NCBI RefSeq assembly: GCF_900291465.1
Contig: NZ_LT985808.1
Span: forward strand, 3,567,079 to 3,612,078
From: Bacteroides sp. Marseille-P3684
GTDB taxonomy: Bacteria > Bacteroidota > Bacteroidia > Bacteroidales > Bacteroidaceae
DNA: 45,000 nucleotides
Direction: 5' to 3'
Shown here: positions 13,457-21,897 of the stretch, piece after piece
Layout: each line of letters begins with the position of its first letter
Position numbering within the stretch: the first letter of the stretch is position 1
The notes under the pieces: model-generated
Databases searched by the model: none
The model's input: the letters and a program-made list of their open reading frames with translations, nothing else
What the model was told of the DNA's origin: nothing
Program-made: the position numbers and the translations under genes

Positions 13457-14833
13457 TTATCTGCTTTGAAGTAATGTAAATCGGTTAATCTCGTCCGTTG
13501 AACCCGGCTGAATGGTCTGATCCGGGTCAGTCAAATCGAGTTCATAGGTTTTTCCGGCAATATCGGCAAATACCCGGAGCACCGCCTCATGACGTTCATC
13601 TGATGCGGGGTCGGTGACTTCAATCCGAAGGGTTTGCGTCACGGGTTTACCCTCTGCATACGCCGGTCCGGAAGTCGGCGTTACAAATCGGAATGCATTT
13701 ATATCGCCTTCCAGATAAGCACGCCACAGAGTTCCACTGGGGGCATTGATGACGAACTTCAGCTCCGCAGTACGATTCGGATTCATCCATACGGTGTTCT
13801 CATCGCCTGCTACTCCCAGTTGGTAGTATGTTCCTTCGGTCCATCCTTCACTCATGTAGCTCAGCACATCCTTAAAGTCAATATTGATTTCAGGAGCATC
13901 TTCCCAATCGAGAACTTCGTATTCCAGCTTCCAGTCATTCTGCTTCAGTATAATATTGATGTTGATGAAAGCGTTGCGGAGGATTTGAGACAAGTCGCTG
14001 CCTTCCTCCGTCTCCATGTCATTCAACGGGAATGTTTTCTTATTGCCATTCCAAGTAGCTTCCAATACATATCCGCCTTCGGGAGCCACGCTCTCATAGA
14101 AATAGCCCAAGGCAGTCGAAGCTGTCGCATCCATAGGTGCAGACACGGTGACATCTCCCAAAGCCAAATCCTCGGAACCGGCGTCATTGGGCGTATAGGT
14201 CATCTCATAATTTTTCGCGAACAGAGACGTATTCTCAGCTCCCACCTTTACCAAGCGGATATCTGTAATCTGTTGCTCTGCCCCTGTCTGGTTGATAAAG
14301 TTGACTCTCGCTTTGGCAACCACACGCTGCATCTCAATCTCGAGCTGTTGGTTTTCATTCCCTTCGATTTTCAATGAACGCTTGGCAGCGGCAGGCAGGT
14401 GTTTCCCGGCAGACGCGTCAATCAGCGTTCCGGGCACCTCATCCAAAAGGGTTGCTTCGAGTTGTTCCAAATCGGGCGTTCCGCTGAAGTCTCCACCAAA
14501 GCTTTCCTCGTTGGCAATGGCATAGAAGTCATACGTGTGTCCGGCATAGAGGTCGCCGAAGGTCACGGTTGCGGAGATTTCATTTTGCTGAAACTCGCGT
14601 TCGTAGTTGAAACGGATTTCACTCGTCGCCTGATCGACCACAAGGACACGCAGATGCTTCATGCCTTCGCCCGCCTCCAGATTGGAGTCCGTTGTACCAT
14701 TGGCACGTGTCGTAAACGTCAGCGTCACGCTCGCCTTGTCAGCCACGGCGTAATCTTCCTTGATGCAGGAGGTCAGGCAGCAGGCCAGCAGCAGGAGCAT
14801 TGCGCCGGTGTATTTCAATAAATTGTTTCTCAT
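13457..14833 (-). CDS. Fimbrillin-like accessory lipoprotein
   Basis: A 458-residue protein with signal peptide and lipobox LTSC (Cys23), followed by the fimbrillin opening: a beta strand (SVTLTF), the candidate cleavage site TTRANG at Arg43, and the paired strand MKHLRVLVVDQ. It belongs with the Mfa3/Mfa4/FimC-type accessory subunits that join the anchor to the shaft or cap it. I chose the ATG at 14833 rather than 14854 because AGAAAGGAAC lies about 7 bp before it and a normal signal peptide then starts at residue 1. It lies 25 bp after the anchor gene and 5 bp before the next. Confidence 0.8.
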   Translation of the reverse strand: MRNNLLKYTGAMLLLLACCLTSCIKEDYAVADKASVTLTFTTRANGTTDSNLEAGEGMKHLRVLVVDQATSEIRFNYEREFQQNEISATVTFGDLYAGHTYDFYAIANEESFGGDFSGTPDLEQLEATLLDEVPGTLIDASAGKHLPAAAKRSLKIEGNENQQLEIEMQRVVAKARVNFINQTGAEQQITDIRLVKVGAENTSLFAKNYEMTYTPNDAGSEDLALGDVTVSAPMDATASTALGYFYESVAPEGGYVLEATWNGNKKTFPLNDMETEEGSDLSQILRNAFININIILKQNDWKLEYEVLDWEDAPEINIDFKDVLSYMSEGWTEGTYYQLGVAGDENTVWMNPNRTAELKFVINAPSGTLWRAYLEGDINAFRFVTPTSGPAYAEGKPVTQTLRIEVTDPASDERHEAVLRVFADIAGKTYELDLTDPDQTIQPGSTDEINRFTLLQSR

Positions 14834-14858
14834 AAGGCTTGTTCCTTTCTGCATATAG

Positions 14859-15788
14859 TTATTCCCAGCCGGGAGTTACATCCTCGATGTACCAGGCAGG
14901 TAGTTTGATTTCAATGTTAGTTTGCTTAAAGTTGATGGCAATCGGCAGGTTGGCTTCTTGCCGGATGACATCGCGGGTGATGTCGTTCTCCATGATGTAG
15001 TCATAGAGCGATGTTTCCACCAGGAGTTCATCGTCGGGACCATACAGACGAAGCAGGTGCTGGCTCAGGTCGGCATCCAGTGCCCCGTTGGCATCCATAC
15101 GGAAGACAGGTACCTCGCCCGTGGTGTAGCAGCCCAGTTCCGTGTTCCACTCCAGTGCCGGAACCAGTGTCTCCTTTTCGTCATTGACCTTGTTTGTCAG
15201 TGATGTCTGTGCGTTGGCATTCTCAATCACCAGACGGAGCGGCATGCCTTCGTCAGGCGACGGCCATCCGTTCACCTCCACGCTCAGGTTGATGTGCGAG
15301 CTGCGGAGCGTCACGGTGTCGCGGTTCATCACACCATCACCGGAAGCGACGAAAAACTCCGATTGTCCCAAGTAGTTGTGGTCATGTGTGGCCACCTCAT
15401 TGTTTCCTCCTCCCCAGTCGGGATTCTGGATGAATATACGGTCAAAGTCGGCAGCGTTCATGTCTGTCAACTCCGTATTGTCGCCGGCATTACCCACGGC
15501 AACCACCTTGTAGCGTACACCGGCAGGCAGCTTGAACGACGGTTTGGCAAAGTTCGAAAGTTCGTCCTTGTTGTATTGGCGGCTGCTCAGTAAGTGCCCG
15601 CCCTCATCGAAAACATACAGGTCTACCTTACTCATGTATTGATAAAGCACATCCGTATTGCCATCCGCCAGATATTGGAAGTAGATGGTCACATTGTCGC
15701 AATCGTCGTAATCCTCTTTTATACAACTGGTCGTCAGGACGGGAACGGCCAGCAACAGCATTAGTTTATATATAATATGTTTCATCAC
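14859..15788 (-). CDS. FimB/Mfa2-family fimbrial anchor subunit
   Basis: A 309-residue lipoprotein (LTTSC, Cys22, followed by IKEDYDDCDN, the typical Mfa2/FimB opening with a conserved Cys). The two domains are transthyretin-like in known Mfa2 structures; VDLYVFDEGGHLLSS near 50-65 is the family strand pair and the protein ends with the hydrophobic segment LPAWYIEDVTPGWE. The family caps and anchors the fimbria to the outer membrane and limits its length. Unlike its neighbours it has no Arg between the lipidated Cys and about residue 70, which fits an anchor that is not processed. It follows the major pilin gene after a 101-bp gap with a terminator-like hairpin. Confidence 0.9.
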   Translation of the reverse strand: MMKHIIYKLMLLLAVPVLTTSCIKEDYDDCDNVTIYFQYLADGNTDVLYQYMSKVDLYVFDEGGHLLSSRQYNKDELSNFAKPSFKLPAGVRYKVVAVGNAGDNTELTDMNAADFDRIFIQNPDWGGGNNEVATHDHNYLGQSEFFVASGDGVMNRDTVTLRSSHINLSVEVNGWPSPDEGMPLRLVIENANAQTSLTNKVNDEKETLVPALEWNTELGCYTTGEVPVFRMDANGALDADLSQHLLRLYGPDDELLVETSLYDYIMENDITRDVIRQEANLPIAINFKQTNIEIKLPAWYIEDVTPGWE

Positions 15789-15828
15789 TTAGTACGGTTT
15801 TGTTAAACTGTATGTCGTTAGTCCTATG

Positions 15829-15875
15829 ATTCAAAAGAGGAAAAAGGGAGAGGAAATTTCTTCCCTCCCTTTTCC
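15829..15875 (-). terminator. Intercistronic terminator-like hairpin between major pilin and anchor genes
   Basis: GGAAAAGGGAGGGAA (15875-15861) pairs with TTCCTCTCCCTTTTTCC (15855-15839) with two bulged bases and a short loop, followed in the minus direction by TCTTTTG. It starts 15 bp after the major-subunit stop, inside the operon, so it probably ends a fraction of transcripts and keeps pilin mRNA in excess. Confidence 0.6.
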
Positions 15876-15889
15876 ATTTATTTAAGAGA

Positions 15890-16966
15890 TTAATACTCTT
15901 GCCATACAGCTGTAAGGTTCTCAATATCCCAAGCAGCTTCTACTACTGTTACGTCAACAGCATAAACATCTTCATCTTGATGCTCTTCGTTCGGACCGAT
16001 GTTCTTGTCAGCAATCTGGATATCAGTGATACGGTAGATTGTACCTGCCTTGAACTCAAAATTCTCAGAACCGTTGAAAGACTTAACAATAGCATAACGG
16101 GGCTCATTAATAACAGTACCATCAGCTCTATCAGCATTCTTGAAGCAGAGCTTCAGCAAAGGCATTTCATTCTGGTTGTTGGGGAAGAAGTGATAAGCAT
16201 AAGCCTGAGCCGGTTCAGCTACAGCAGGCCATACAGCATTTGCAGCTTTGAAATCATTGTTCGGAGCAGCGATTTCATCCAACAATACAGGAATAGGAGC
16301 TGTAATTCCTTCAGTTGCAGGATAGTAATAGTTGGTAGCATTAGCAGCACCCTTGGTAGCCTTTACATGGTCCACATAAACAGCATCGAATGACAATACA
16401 CTGTAGATACATGCTGCAGCTCCATCCACATGCTTAATGCCAGACACTTCCAAACGAGCAACAGGAATTTCCAAACTTACCGTTACATCTTCATACATCT
16501 TATAAGTCTTTCCATCATGTTGACGCTCGTTATCGGTCAATTGGAAAGCTTTTGCTACAGAACCGTAAGCCGGGATTGTTTCAGGCTCTTTAACCAAGTC
16601 TTCTTCATTCATTTCTTCCAACGAGGTTAAATCATCAATCTCCTGACCGCCATTTACCCATGCTTCTACTTTAGAAAGTCCGTTGACTCCATAGAAAGTA
16701 TACTCAGTCGTACCTGCTTTCAACTGAACAGCTTGACCTGCACCATTATTATCGGTAATGCGAACATAGATATCACCAGTTACCTCCACCATGTCGGCAC
16801 CTGCTGCTTTATCCGTTGCCGGAACGAGGGCACGAGTACCCGGTTGAACCAAATTGATAGTCACTGCAGATGTGCCGTCGGCAATCATCGCATTTTCCTC
16901 GTCATTACTACAAGCAGCAAACGCAAGAGCAGCTGCTGAGAACATAATTAAACTTTTCAGTTTCAT
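15890..16966 (-). CDS. Mfa1-like major fimbrial subunit
   Basis: A 358-residue protein with a lipoprotein signal peptide (LAFAAC, Cys19). After a short linker comes TINLVQPGTRALVP; Arg45 sits where Arg-gingipain cuts Porphyromonas pilins to free the groove for the donor strand. The body has the two-domain beta pattern of Mfa1 (EVTGDIYVRITDNNG as the first paired strand) and the C-terminal strand AVDVTVVEAAWDIENL, a candidate donor strand. Its place right before the FimB/Mfa2 anchor and after DUF3868 matches Bacteroides fimbrial operons. Codon use is more AT-rich and even than its neighbours, consistent with a highly expressed structural gene. Confidence 0.85.
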   Translation of the reverse strand: MKLKSLIMFSAAALAFAACSNDEENAMIADGTSAVTINLVQPGTRALVPATDKAAGADMVEVTGDIYVRITDNNGAGQAVQLKAGTTEYTFYGVNGLSKVEAWVNGGQEIDDLTSLEEMNEEDLVKEPETIPAYGSVAKAFQLTDNERQHDGKTYKMYEDVTVSLEIPVARLEVSGIKHVDGAAACIYSVLSFDAVYVDHVKATKGAANATNYYYPATEGITAPIPVLLDEIAAPNNDFKAANAVWPAVAEPAQAYAYHFFPNNQNEMPLLKLCFKNADRADGTVINEPRYAIVKSFNGSENFEFKAGTIYRITDIQIADKNIGPNEEHQDEDVYAVDVTVVEAAWDIENLTAVWQEY

Positions 16967-17042
16967 ACTCTTTAAATTTTAGAATTAAACAATCGGTTAA
17001 TTAGTATTTTACTTACTTATCTCTTCATTTGTTCATGGCAAA

Positions 17043-18497
17043 TCACAGTTGTTCCATCACCTTCACGAGCTGCTCCAGGTTGCCCTTCGCGTCGGCGTTC
17101 CCCTCGCGCACAGCCTCCTCAAACAGCGACTTTGCCTTGTCGTAGGCACCCGTCTCGGCGTATGCCACAGCCAAGGTGTTCTTCGCGGTCGCGTCGAGAC
17201 GCTTGCCTTCCAGCAGGGCGATGGCCCCAGCCGCATCCTTCTGCGAAATCTTCGTCACGGCGGCATTGCTCAGGGCGATGGGGTTGTCAGGATAGGTGCG
17301 GGCGGCAATCTCCATCACCTCGTTGTATTCCGCAGTCCCCTTGCCATAGCTGCCTGCCACCTGATACATCTCGTTCAGGCTGACGAGCTTCGGGTTCGTG
17401 CGTACCTGCTGCTTGGCTTCCTCCAGACTGAAGTTGCGCACGTTGTACTCGATGCGGTACTCGTTGCGGCGCAGGGGGACGTACATCTCGTTGAGCAGAC
17501 GCTCGTAGATGGTCGGCGGAACCAATGCCTTCAGCTGGTTCTCACACTCGTCCTGGTTGCCGTCGCAGCCGTCGATGATGGCGAGCACCTCGTCCTGCTT
17601 CAGCAGACCCGGATGCTTCTCCACCTCACGGCGCAGGCCTTCCCAGTCCTCACCCTTCCAGTCGACGTGCCACAGCGAGGCGTCGATGTTGCTGTTCTGA
17701 CGCTTGATGTAGTCGGTGAAGGTCTTCGCGCGGCGTTCCGACAGGGTCATGTTGTATGCCACCGAGCCTTCGGGCGATGCGTATCCCGTGATGTAGATGC
17801 CCGTGATGGTCAGGTCGCGGTTCTCCTTCACGGCGTCGAGCGAAGCCTGCACGTCAGCCAGCTCCTTGGCGTTGTTGCCATAGCCCGGCTCCGTCTTGTA
17901 GCTCGCGCGGCGGTATTGCAGACGGGCGCTGCGCACCTCGTCACGGCGTTTCACCGGTTCGGGTGCCGGCTCCTGCAGAGCCACCTGATAGTTGGGCACG
18001 AAGCGTGCCAGCACCAGCGGGTCGAGCGTCGATGTCTCGCCACCCTCGCTACACTCTGCACAGCCTGTCACAGCCTCGCGCACCTCCAGCCGGCTGTCAT
18101 ACATCCAGCGTGCAAAGGGTGCCGTGGCTTCGTAGCTGACGGTCTGCGCCTCGCCGTTCTTCCGACGGACGGTCGTGCTGACGTTCTCATACACCGGCTG
18201 TCCCGTCAGTGCCTCCTGACGCCGGATGGCGCGGTTGCGGATGCGTCCGTTGACCACGATGGCAGGGAACACCTGCTCCTGCGTGCCGTCCTTCGACACG
18301 AGCACGGGGACCAGCTGTGTGGTGTGCTGCTGCTTCATCTTCACCGCGCTGAGGTCCAGGTTCATCGTCACACGCACCTCGTCGCCCACGCGCTGCACCT
18401 CGCGGCCGCTCACCTCGATGTCTTTCATGTAGCCCGTCTGGGCAAAGGCACTCATGCCCGCCAGGAGCATGCCTGCCAAGAGAATATGTCTTTTCAT
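17043..18497 (-). CDS. DUF3868 protein with OmpA-like domain and C-terminal repeats
   Basis: A 484-residue secreted protein with a cleavable signal (MSAFAQ, cut after about residue 19). The N-terminal part (20-150) is a beta-rich DUF3868 domain; about 215-320 is OmpA-like, with ITGYASPEGSVAYNMTLSER and SERRAKTF resembling the peptidoglycan-binding loop; the C-terminal about 110 residues look like TPR helices (ALSNAAV, AVAYAETGAYDKAKSLFEEA). Genes of this kind precede Mfa/Fim operons in Bacteroides and probably hold the fimbrial base in the outer membrane and wall (inference). It is the first intact gene downstream of the IS, so its expression may now depend on IS read-through. Confidence 0.85.
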   Translation of the reverse strand: MKRHILLAGMLLAGMSAFAQTGYMKDIEVSGREVQRVGDEVRVTMNLDLSAVKMKQQHTTQLVPVLVSKDGTQEQVFPAIVVNGRIRNRAIRRQEALTGQPVYENVSTTVRRKNGEAQTVSYEATAPFARWMYDSRLEVREAVTGCAECSEGGETSTLDPLVLARFVPNYQVALQEPAPEPVKRRDEVRSARLQYRRASYKTEPGYGNNAKELADVQASLDAVKENRDLTITGIYITGYASPEGSVAYNMTLSERRAKTFTDYIKRQNSNIDASLWHVDWKGEDWEGLRREVEKHPGLLKQDEVLAIIDGCDGNQDECENQLKALVPPTIYERLLNEMYVPLRRNEYRIEYNVRNFSLEEAKQQVRTNPKLVSLNEMYQVAGSYGKGTAEYNEVMEIAARTYPDNPIALSNAAVTKISQKDAAGAIALLEGKRLDATAKNTLAVAYAETGAYDKAKSLFEEAVREGNADAKGNLEQLVKVMEQL

Positions 18498-18515
18498 AAC
18501 GTCGCCCTCCTTGTT

Positions 18516-18767
18516 TTACTTAATGATGTAGATGATTGAAATGGCAGCCTTCGTCAAGCCCAGGTAGTTCTTGTGGTCCCGTCCGAGAATCTCGCCGCAG
18601 TGCCCGCACTCATAGCGCTTGTAGTTGGCATGGATGAATCCCAGCCCCAGTTCAGCCTCCAGGCTCCAGCGGTTGCCGAGAATCCAGTGGTAACCATATC
18701 CCACACCGCCTCCGGCAAACCATCCCTGTGCACGCGAGTTCTCCAGCGCGCTGAACGTACCGAAAGG
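18516..18767 (-). pseudogene. DUF3575 gene, 3' fragment (downstream of the IS)
   Basis: Encodes the last 83 residues of a DUF3575 outer-membrane-type protein: PFGTFSALE, then GWFAGGGVGYGYHWILGN and WSLEAELGLGFIHANYKRYECG, typical beta-barrel strands. The fragment has no start of its own. When the IS and one copy of CAGGTCCA are removed, it joins the 5' fragment (20199-20525) in frame to give a 192-residue protein, normal for the family. It lies 18 bp before the DUF3868 gene. Confidence 0.9.
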
Positions 18768-18775
18768 CAGGTCCA
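18768..18775. repeat. Target-site duplication, left copy (CAGGTCCA)
   Basis: The 8-bp CAGGTCCA borders the IS on the left and is repeated at 20199-20206 on the right. Eight bp is the usual duplication length of ISL3-family elements. Confidence 0.95.
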
Positions 18776-18789
18776 GGAGCAGTAGAAAA

Positions 18790-19782
18790 TCAGTGGGGAT
18801 AACCATACAGCTTTGCGATTCTGAAGAGGAAGAATTTTTTGTCTACGACTCCATGCAGATTCGCCCTGAAAAGTTTGATTTTGGCGTTGAATGATTCGGC
18901 TGCCGCATTTGATGAGCGTTTGTTGTAGAAGTTCAGGATTTCGTCATAATGCTCATAGAATGTCGAGGCAATGACATTGAACTGCTTCATTCTTGAATCA
19001 TCGACTTTGTTGTACCATTTGGCCATGCTCAACCGCGCTGCATCTTTGATGGTGTTCTTTGAGAATATCATTCTTAATGAGTGGGACAGACCATAAGCCA
19101 TTTTGATGTCAGGATACTCCTCGAAGAGGATTTTAGCCCTTTCCTTTTGTCTTTCCGTCCATTTGTCTGCTGATTTGAACAGAAGGTAACGGCTTCTGAT
19201 GAGCAATTCCGGACGCGTGTCTCCATTGGAAAAGCGGAACGGCACATAGGGCTTGCCGGTTTGTTTGCACTCTTCCATTTCTTCATTGCTTTGCTGCAAG
19301 GCGTCCCAACGGTGCGCCACACGGATTTCCTGCACGGCATCACAAGCCAGTTTCTGGATGTGGAAACGGTCAATCACTCTTTGAGCCTTCGGAAATGCGA
19401 CAGAAACAATCTTGCGCATTGAATCGGAAAGGTCAAGGGTCACTTCCTCCACTTTCATGCGTTCTTCCTCGTCTATCAACTTCAGCACCTGTATCACGTC
19501 TTCCGATTTCGTGCCGGAAACGACCGCCACCAGACTTCCTTCACCTGTATGCCGGTCACGGTTGGTGACAAACGTATACAGCTCCCCATTGGACAGGGAA
19601 GACTCGTCTATGGCAAGATGCCGGCCTATGTTTTCGGGAAACAACAGCCATGAATCGGCATGGTCTAGCTGGTCCCAGTCGTGGAAGCCGCTTAGCGTTT
19701 CCTTGTACTGTTTCTCAAAGGTATGTGCATTTATGTGGTAGAATGTTTCAAGCGTACGGCAGGTCACAGGGGATGTCTCCAT
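18790..19782 (-). CDS. ISAon1-like transposase, catalytic part (orfB)
   Basis: A 330-residue DDE transposase of the ISL3 group. The first catalytic Asp lies in LAIDESSLSNG (Asp59), the second in the ...VIDRFHIQKL segment (VSVAFPKAQRVIDRFH), and the Glu in NAAAESFNAKIKLFR near the C-terminus. The stop codon lies inside the left inverted repeat. The gene begins within the last 35 nt of orfA in the +1 frame, and an in-frame TAA lies just upstream, so it is probably made by re-initiation at the ATG (19782) or by a +1 event, not by -1 slippage. The product probably works together with the orfA protein. Confidence 0.9.
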   Translation of the reverse strand: METSPVTCRTLETFYHINAHTFEKQYKETLSGFHDWDQLDHADSWLLFPENIGRHLAIDESSLSNGELYTFVTNRDRHTGEGSLVAVVSGTKSEDVIQVLKLIDEEERMKVEEVTLDLSDSMRKIVSVAFPKAQRVIDRFHIQKLACDAVQEIRVAHRWDALQQSNEEMEECKQTGKPYVPFRFSNGDTRPELLIRSRYLLFKSADKWTERQKERAKILFEEYPDIKMAYGLSHSLRMIFSKNTIKDAARLSMAKWYNKVDDSRMKQFNVIASTFYEHYDEILNFYNKRSSNAAAESFNAKIKLFRANLHGVVDKKFFLFRIAKLYGYPH

Positions 19783-20134
19783 ACGTTTCTTTTAAAAAAG
19801 CCCCGAACTCCTTGGAGTAACGGGTTCCTTTGCAGGCTATGTCAAGGCTGATTGGAAGGCTGAAACTCTTGCCTGTACGCAGGTCGGTCCACCTGCGACG
19901 GCGTATGACCAGTATGACCTTATGGTCGCGTATCGGGAAATCGGTTACATTCACAGCCTCCATGAAGCCTTTGGATGCAAAATTGGCATCTGATGACAAT
20001 CCCGCATTCATTAACTCGTCGAGATAAATATGAATCTCTGTCCGACTCTGTTGCACACCTGCTATCTCAAAATGATCCAGTATTTCTGAAGGCAGCACGA
20101 TACGCGCAAGCACTTCCAATTGATTCTTTTCCAT
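19748..20134 (-). CDS. ISAon1-like transposase N-terminal-region protein (orfA)
   Basis: A 128-residue protein. In related elements this ORF, annotated as the N-terminal region of the ISAon1-family transposase, lies directly before the catalytic ORF and overlaps it. Here the overlap is 35 nt. The basic segment VILVIRRRRWTDLRTGKS in the middle could bind DNA (inference). No Cys-rich zinc finger is evident. The start at 20134 is about 40 bp inside the right inverted repeat. Confidence 0.85.
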   Translation of the reverse strand: MEKNQLEVLARIVLPSEILDHFEIAGVQQSRTEIHIYLDELMNAGLSSDANFASKGFMEAVNVTDFPIRDHKVILVIRRRRWTDLRTGKSFSLPISLDIACKGTRYSKEFGAFLKETYGDIPCDLPYA

Positions 20135-20198
20135 AAGGCAAAGGTCGGAATTCCTCTGGATATTGGAAAACTAATCCCCACTGATTTTCTACTGCTCC

Positions 20199-20206
20199 CA
20201 GGTCCA
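20199..20206. repeat. Target-site duplication, right copy (CAGGTCCA)
   Basis: Identical to 18768-18775 and directly next to the right inverted repeat. Confidence 0.95.
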
Positions 20207-20525
20207 GGTTCGAGAGGTTGAACTCTCCGCCCAACGCATGGAGTGCAAAGAAGTGTCCGTTGAAGCGCTCGCAGAGCCAGTAGCGTCCTTCGGGCTGCAC
20301 CATCCAGTGCTTCAACTTCTTGTCGTCAGAAAAAGTCCAGGGATTGTAGTTGCCGGACACATTGAGTGTCCACTTCGGCGCCAAGCCGACTTCCACACCC
20401 AAGTTGAGCGTGGTAGTTGCATCGTAAAGCAAATTGCTCTTGACAACCCACTTTTGGGCGTGAAGCGGAGCTGCGAACAGGAAGAAGAGCCCCGCCACCA
20501 ACAGATACAGGAGTCTGCGTTTCAT
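20199..20525 (-). pseudogene. DUF3575 gene, 5' fragment (upstream of the IS)
   Basis: Encodes the first 109 residues: signal peptide (LFFLFAAPLHAQ), then WVVKSNLLYDATTTLNLGVE and the beta-strand pattern of DUF3575 proteins, with the family's PWTF and PEGRYWL segments. The reading frame runs on into the IS for 43 foreign residues. DUF3575 proteins occur as the first gene of Bacteroides fimbrial operons and probably act at the outer membrane in assembly or anchoring (inference). The insertion removes the last 83 residues, so the gene is probably non-functional and the operon is interrupted right after its promoter. Confidence 0.9.
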
Positions 20526-21188
20526 ATTATTCTTTATTTAATAGTTTATCACGGTTGCATGTTTCCTCGTTCAGTGTGCGACGAACGCAGGCAGGAATTT
20601 AAGGAGATGTGTTTCTCTATAATGACCGTTATCTCTTAAAATTCGTAGCAACTTTCTTGCTTAATCACACTTGCAAATATAAAGACTTTTCCGAAACAAT
20701 GTTCAAACGTTTTACTGCCACTATTTGGCATTAGGGTGAAATTAGGGTGGGGATTCCTTAAATCCGTGCCCGTCCGTTAACAATCGCGTTTAACACACCT
20801 CTGCCGACGGCTCTCCGACGGCATCTGTTTCTATAATATTTACAAACAAAGAAGCAAATAGAGCGGTTAAGTCAGGAAATAAAGGGAATACGTGGATTTA
20901 CTTCGGGCGGCAGCCCCTTCCGTTCATCATCCTGCTGCCCGTCCGTCTTTCATACCGACGGACGGAAGCACCGCCTCCTCCCCTTCCGCTGGAAGGCGTC
21001 TTTCTCGTCAGCACGACACACGGTCCGACAACTTAAACAGAGTACCCTAAAACTCCATAATTTTTACCATACCAATTTCCGACGGAAAGTCATCCCTCCC
21101 CTCCCGATGGATGCGATTTACGGCAGTTAACCTTTTCGTATTTATTTACAGACGAGAACGATAATTAACACAAAGAACCTAACAAATA
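20526..21188. other. Intergenic region upstream of the fimbrial operon
   Basis: Contains the operon promoter (20674-20707) and about 140 nt of leader. The right part has no gene; it holds three consecutive inverted repeats between about 20904 and 20990 (see findings). Confidence 0.5.
20674..20707 (-). promoter_or_regulatory. Fimbrial operon promoter
   Basis: Minus strand TATATTTG (20674-20681), a full -7 match, with TTTG (20704-20707) 22 bp upstream, slightly longer than the usual 19-21. It would start a leader of about 140 nt before the DUF3575 gene. The IS now lies between this promoter and all intact fimbrial genes. Confidence 0.6.
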
Positions 21189-21189
21189 A

Positions 21190-21210
21190 GGGCGAGCACT
21201 CGGCTCGCCC
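21190..21210 (-). terminator. Terminator after the thioredoxin-like gene
   Basis: A perfect 8-bp stem GGGCGAGC/GCTCGCCC with a 5-nt loop, followed in the minus direction by TTATTTGTTAGG, about 70 bp past the stop. Confidence 0.65.
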
Positions 21211-21277
21211 CTATCCATTTCCCGGGTCATTGGAGTCATCCGGGAGGGAAGATTCCGTCCAGCGGACGCCCCCGGCA

Positions 21278-21844
21278 TCATTCCGCTCCTGTGACGGACG
21301 TGCGCAGCGTCCCGATTTCCTCTGCCAGCTCCCTGGCAATGGGCAGCGGATAGTCGGTGTGTGCGAAACGTACCACCCGCTGTGCGTCGGAGATATAGAT
21401 GCGGGGGATGGTCGCGTCGGCAAACAGGCTGTAGATGGTGCGCGAGGGGTCGGCATAGTAAGGCAGCGTCAGTCCCTCTTCCGCCCAATAGGAAGCCACG
21501 GAAGCCTCATCTTCGGCACGGCTGATGAACGCCATGCGTATGCCCTCCTGGTCGCGGAAGCTGTCGTAGACCTGCTGTACGCGCGGCAACATCTCGCGGC
21601 AGTCGGGACAGCTCGTGTCAAAGAACATGATGAGGGAGACGGAACCGCCGAGCGTCGAGGTGTCGAACTCCGTCCCGTCGGAGAGTGTCACACGGAAGTC
21701 GGGCAGCGTGTCGCCCACCTGGACGTAAACTTCGCCCGTCGGCAGGTCATCGTCCGTGATGCAGGAGACCGCCAGCAAGGCAACCAAGCAACTGAAAAGG
21801 CGGAGGAGAGAACCTGCCCGCCGTTTGTTCAAAAAATGTATCAT
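21278..21844 (-). CDS. Thioredoxin-like (TlpA/peroxiredoxin-type) lipoprotein
   Basis: A 188-residue protein with a lipoprotein signal (LLAVSC, Cys28), so probably attached to the membrane facing the periplasm. The thioredoxin fold is visible in VQVGDTLPDFRVTLSDG, the active site CPDC in FFDTSCPDCREMLP (about residues 73-86), and the cis-Pro-like segment DATIPRIYISD near the C-terminus. It probably reduces disulfides on exported proteins or acts as a thiol peroxidase-like protein; the substrate is unknown. It has its own -7 box and terminator. Confidence 0.85.
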   Translation of the reverse strand: MIHFLNKRRAGSLLRLFSCLVALLAVSCITDDDLPTGEVYVQVGDTLPDFRVTLSDGTEFDTSTLGGSVSLIMFFDTSCPDCREMLPRVQQVYDSFRDQEGIRMAFISRAEDEASVASYWAEEGLTLPYYADPSRTIYSLFADATIPRIYISDAQRVVRFAHTDYPLPIARELAEEIGTLRTSVTGAE

Positions 21845-21897
21845 AAGTCAAAGCGTTTTTTGGTATGCGGAAAGGCATCCTTCCCGCTTGTTCGCGG

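Larger units (their letters stand above)
18776..20198 (-). mobile_element. ISL3-family insertion sequence (ISAon1-like), 1,423 bp
   Basis: Complete element with perfect 25-bp terminal inverted repeats (18776-18800 and 20174-20198; outer end GGAGCAGTAG) flanked by the 8-bp duplication CAGGTCCA. It carries two overlapping genes on the minus strand, an N-terminal-region protein and a DDE transposase. It lies in the same orientation as the DUF3575 gene it interrupts. Intact ends and identical duplications suggest a fairly recent insertion. Confidence 0.95.

Noticed and set aside
19779-19800. Slippery heptamer T-TTA-AAA near the end of IS orfA as a -1 frameshift signal
   Set aside because: A -1 shift does not lead into orfB, which lies in the +1 frame, and a TAA lies in the orfB frame just upstream; re-initiation or a +1 event fits better.
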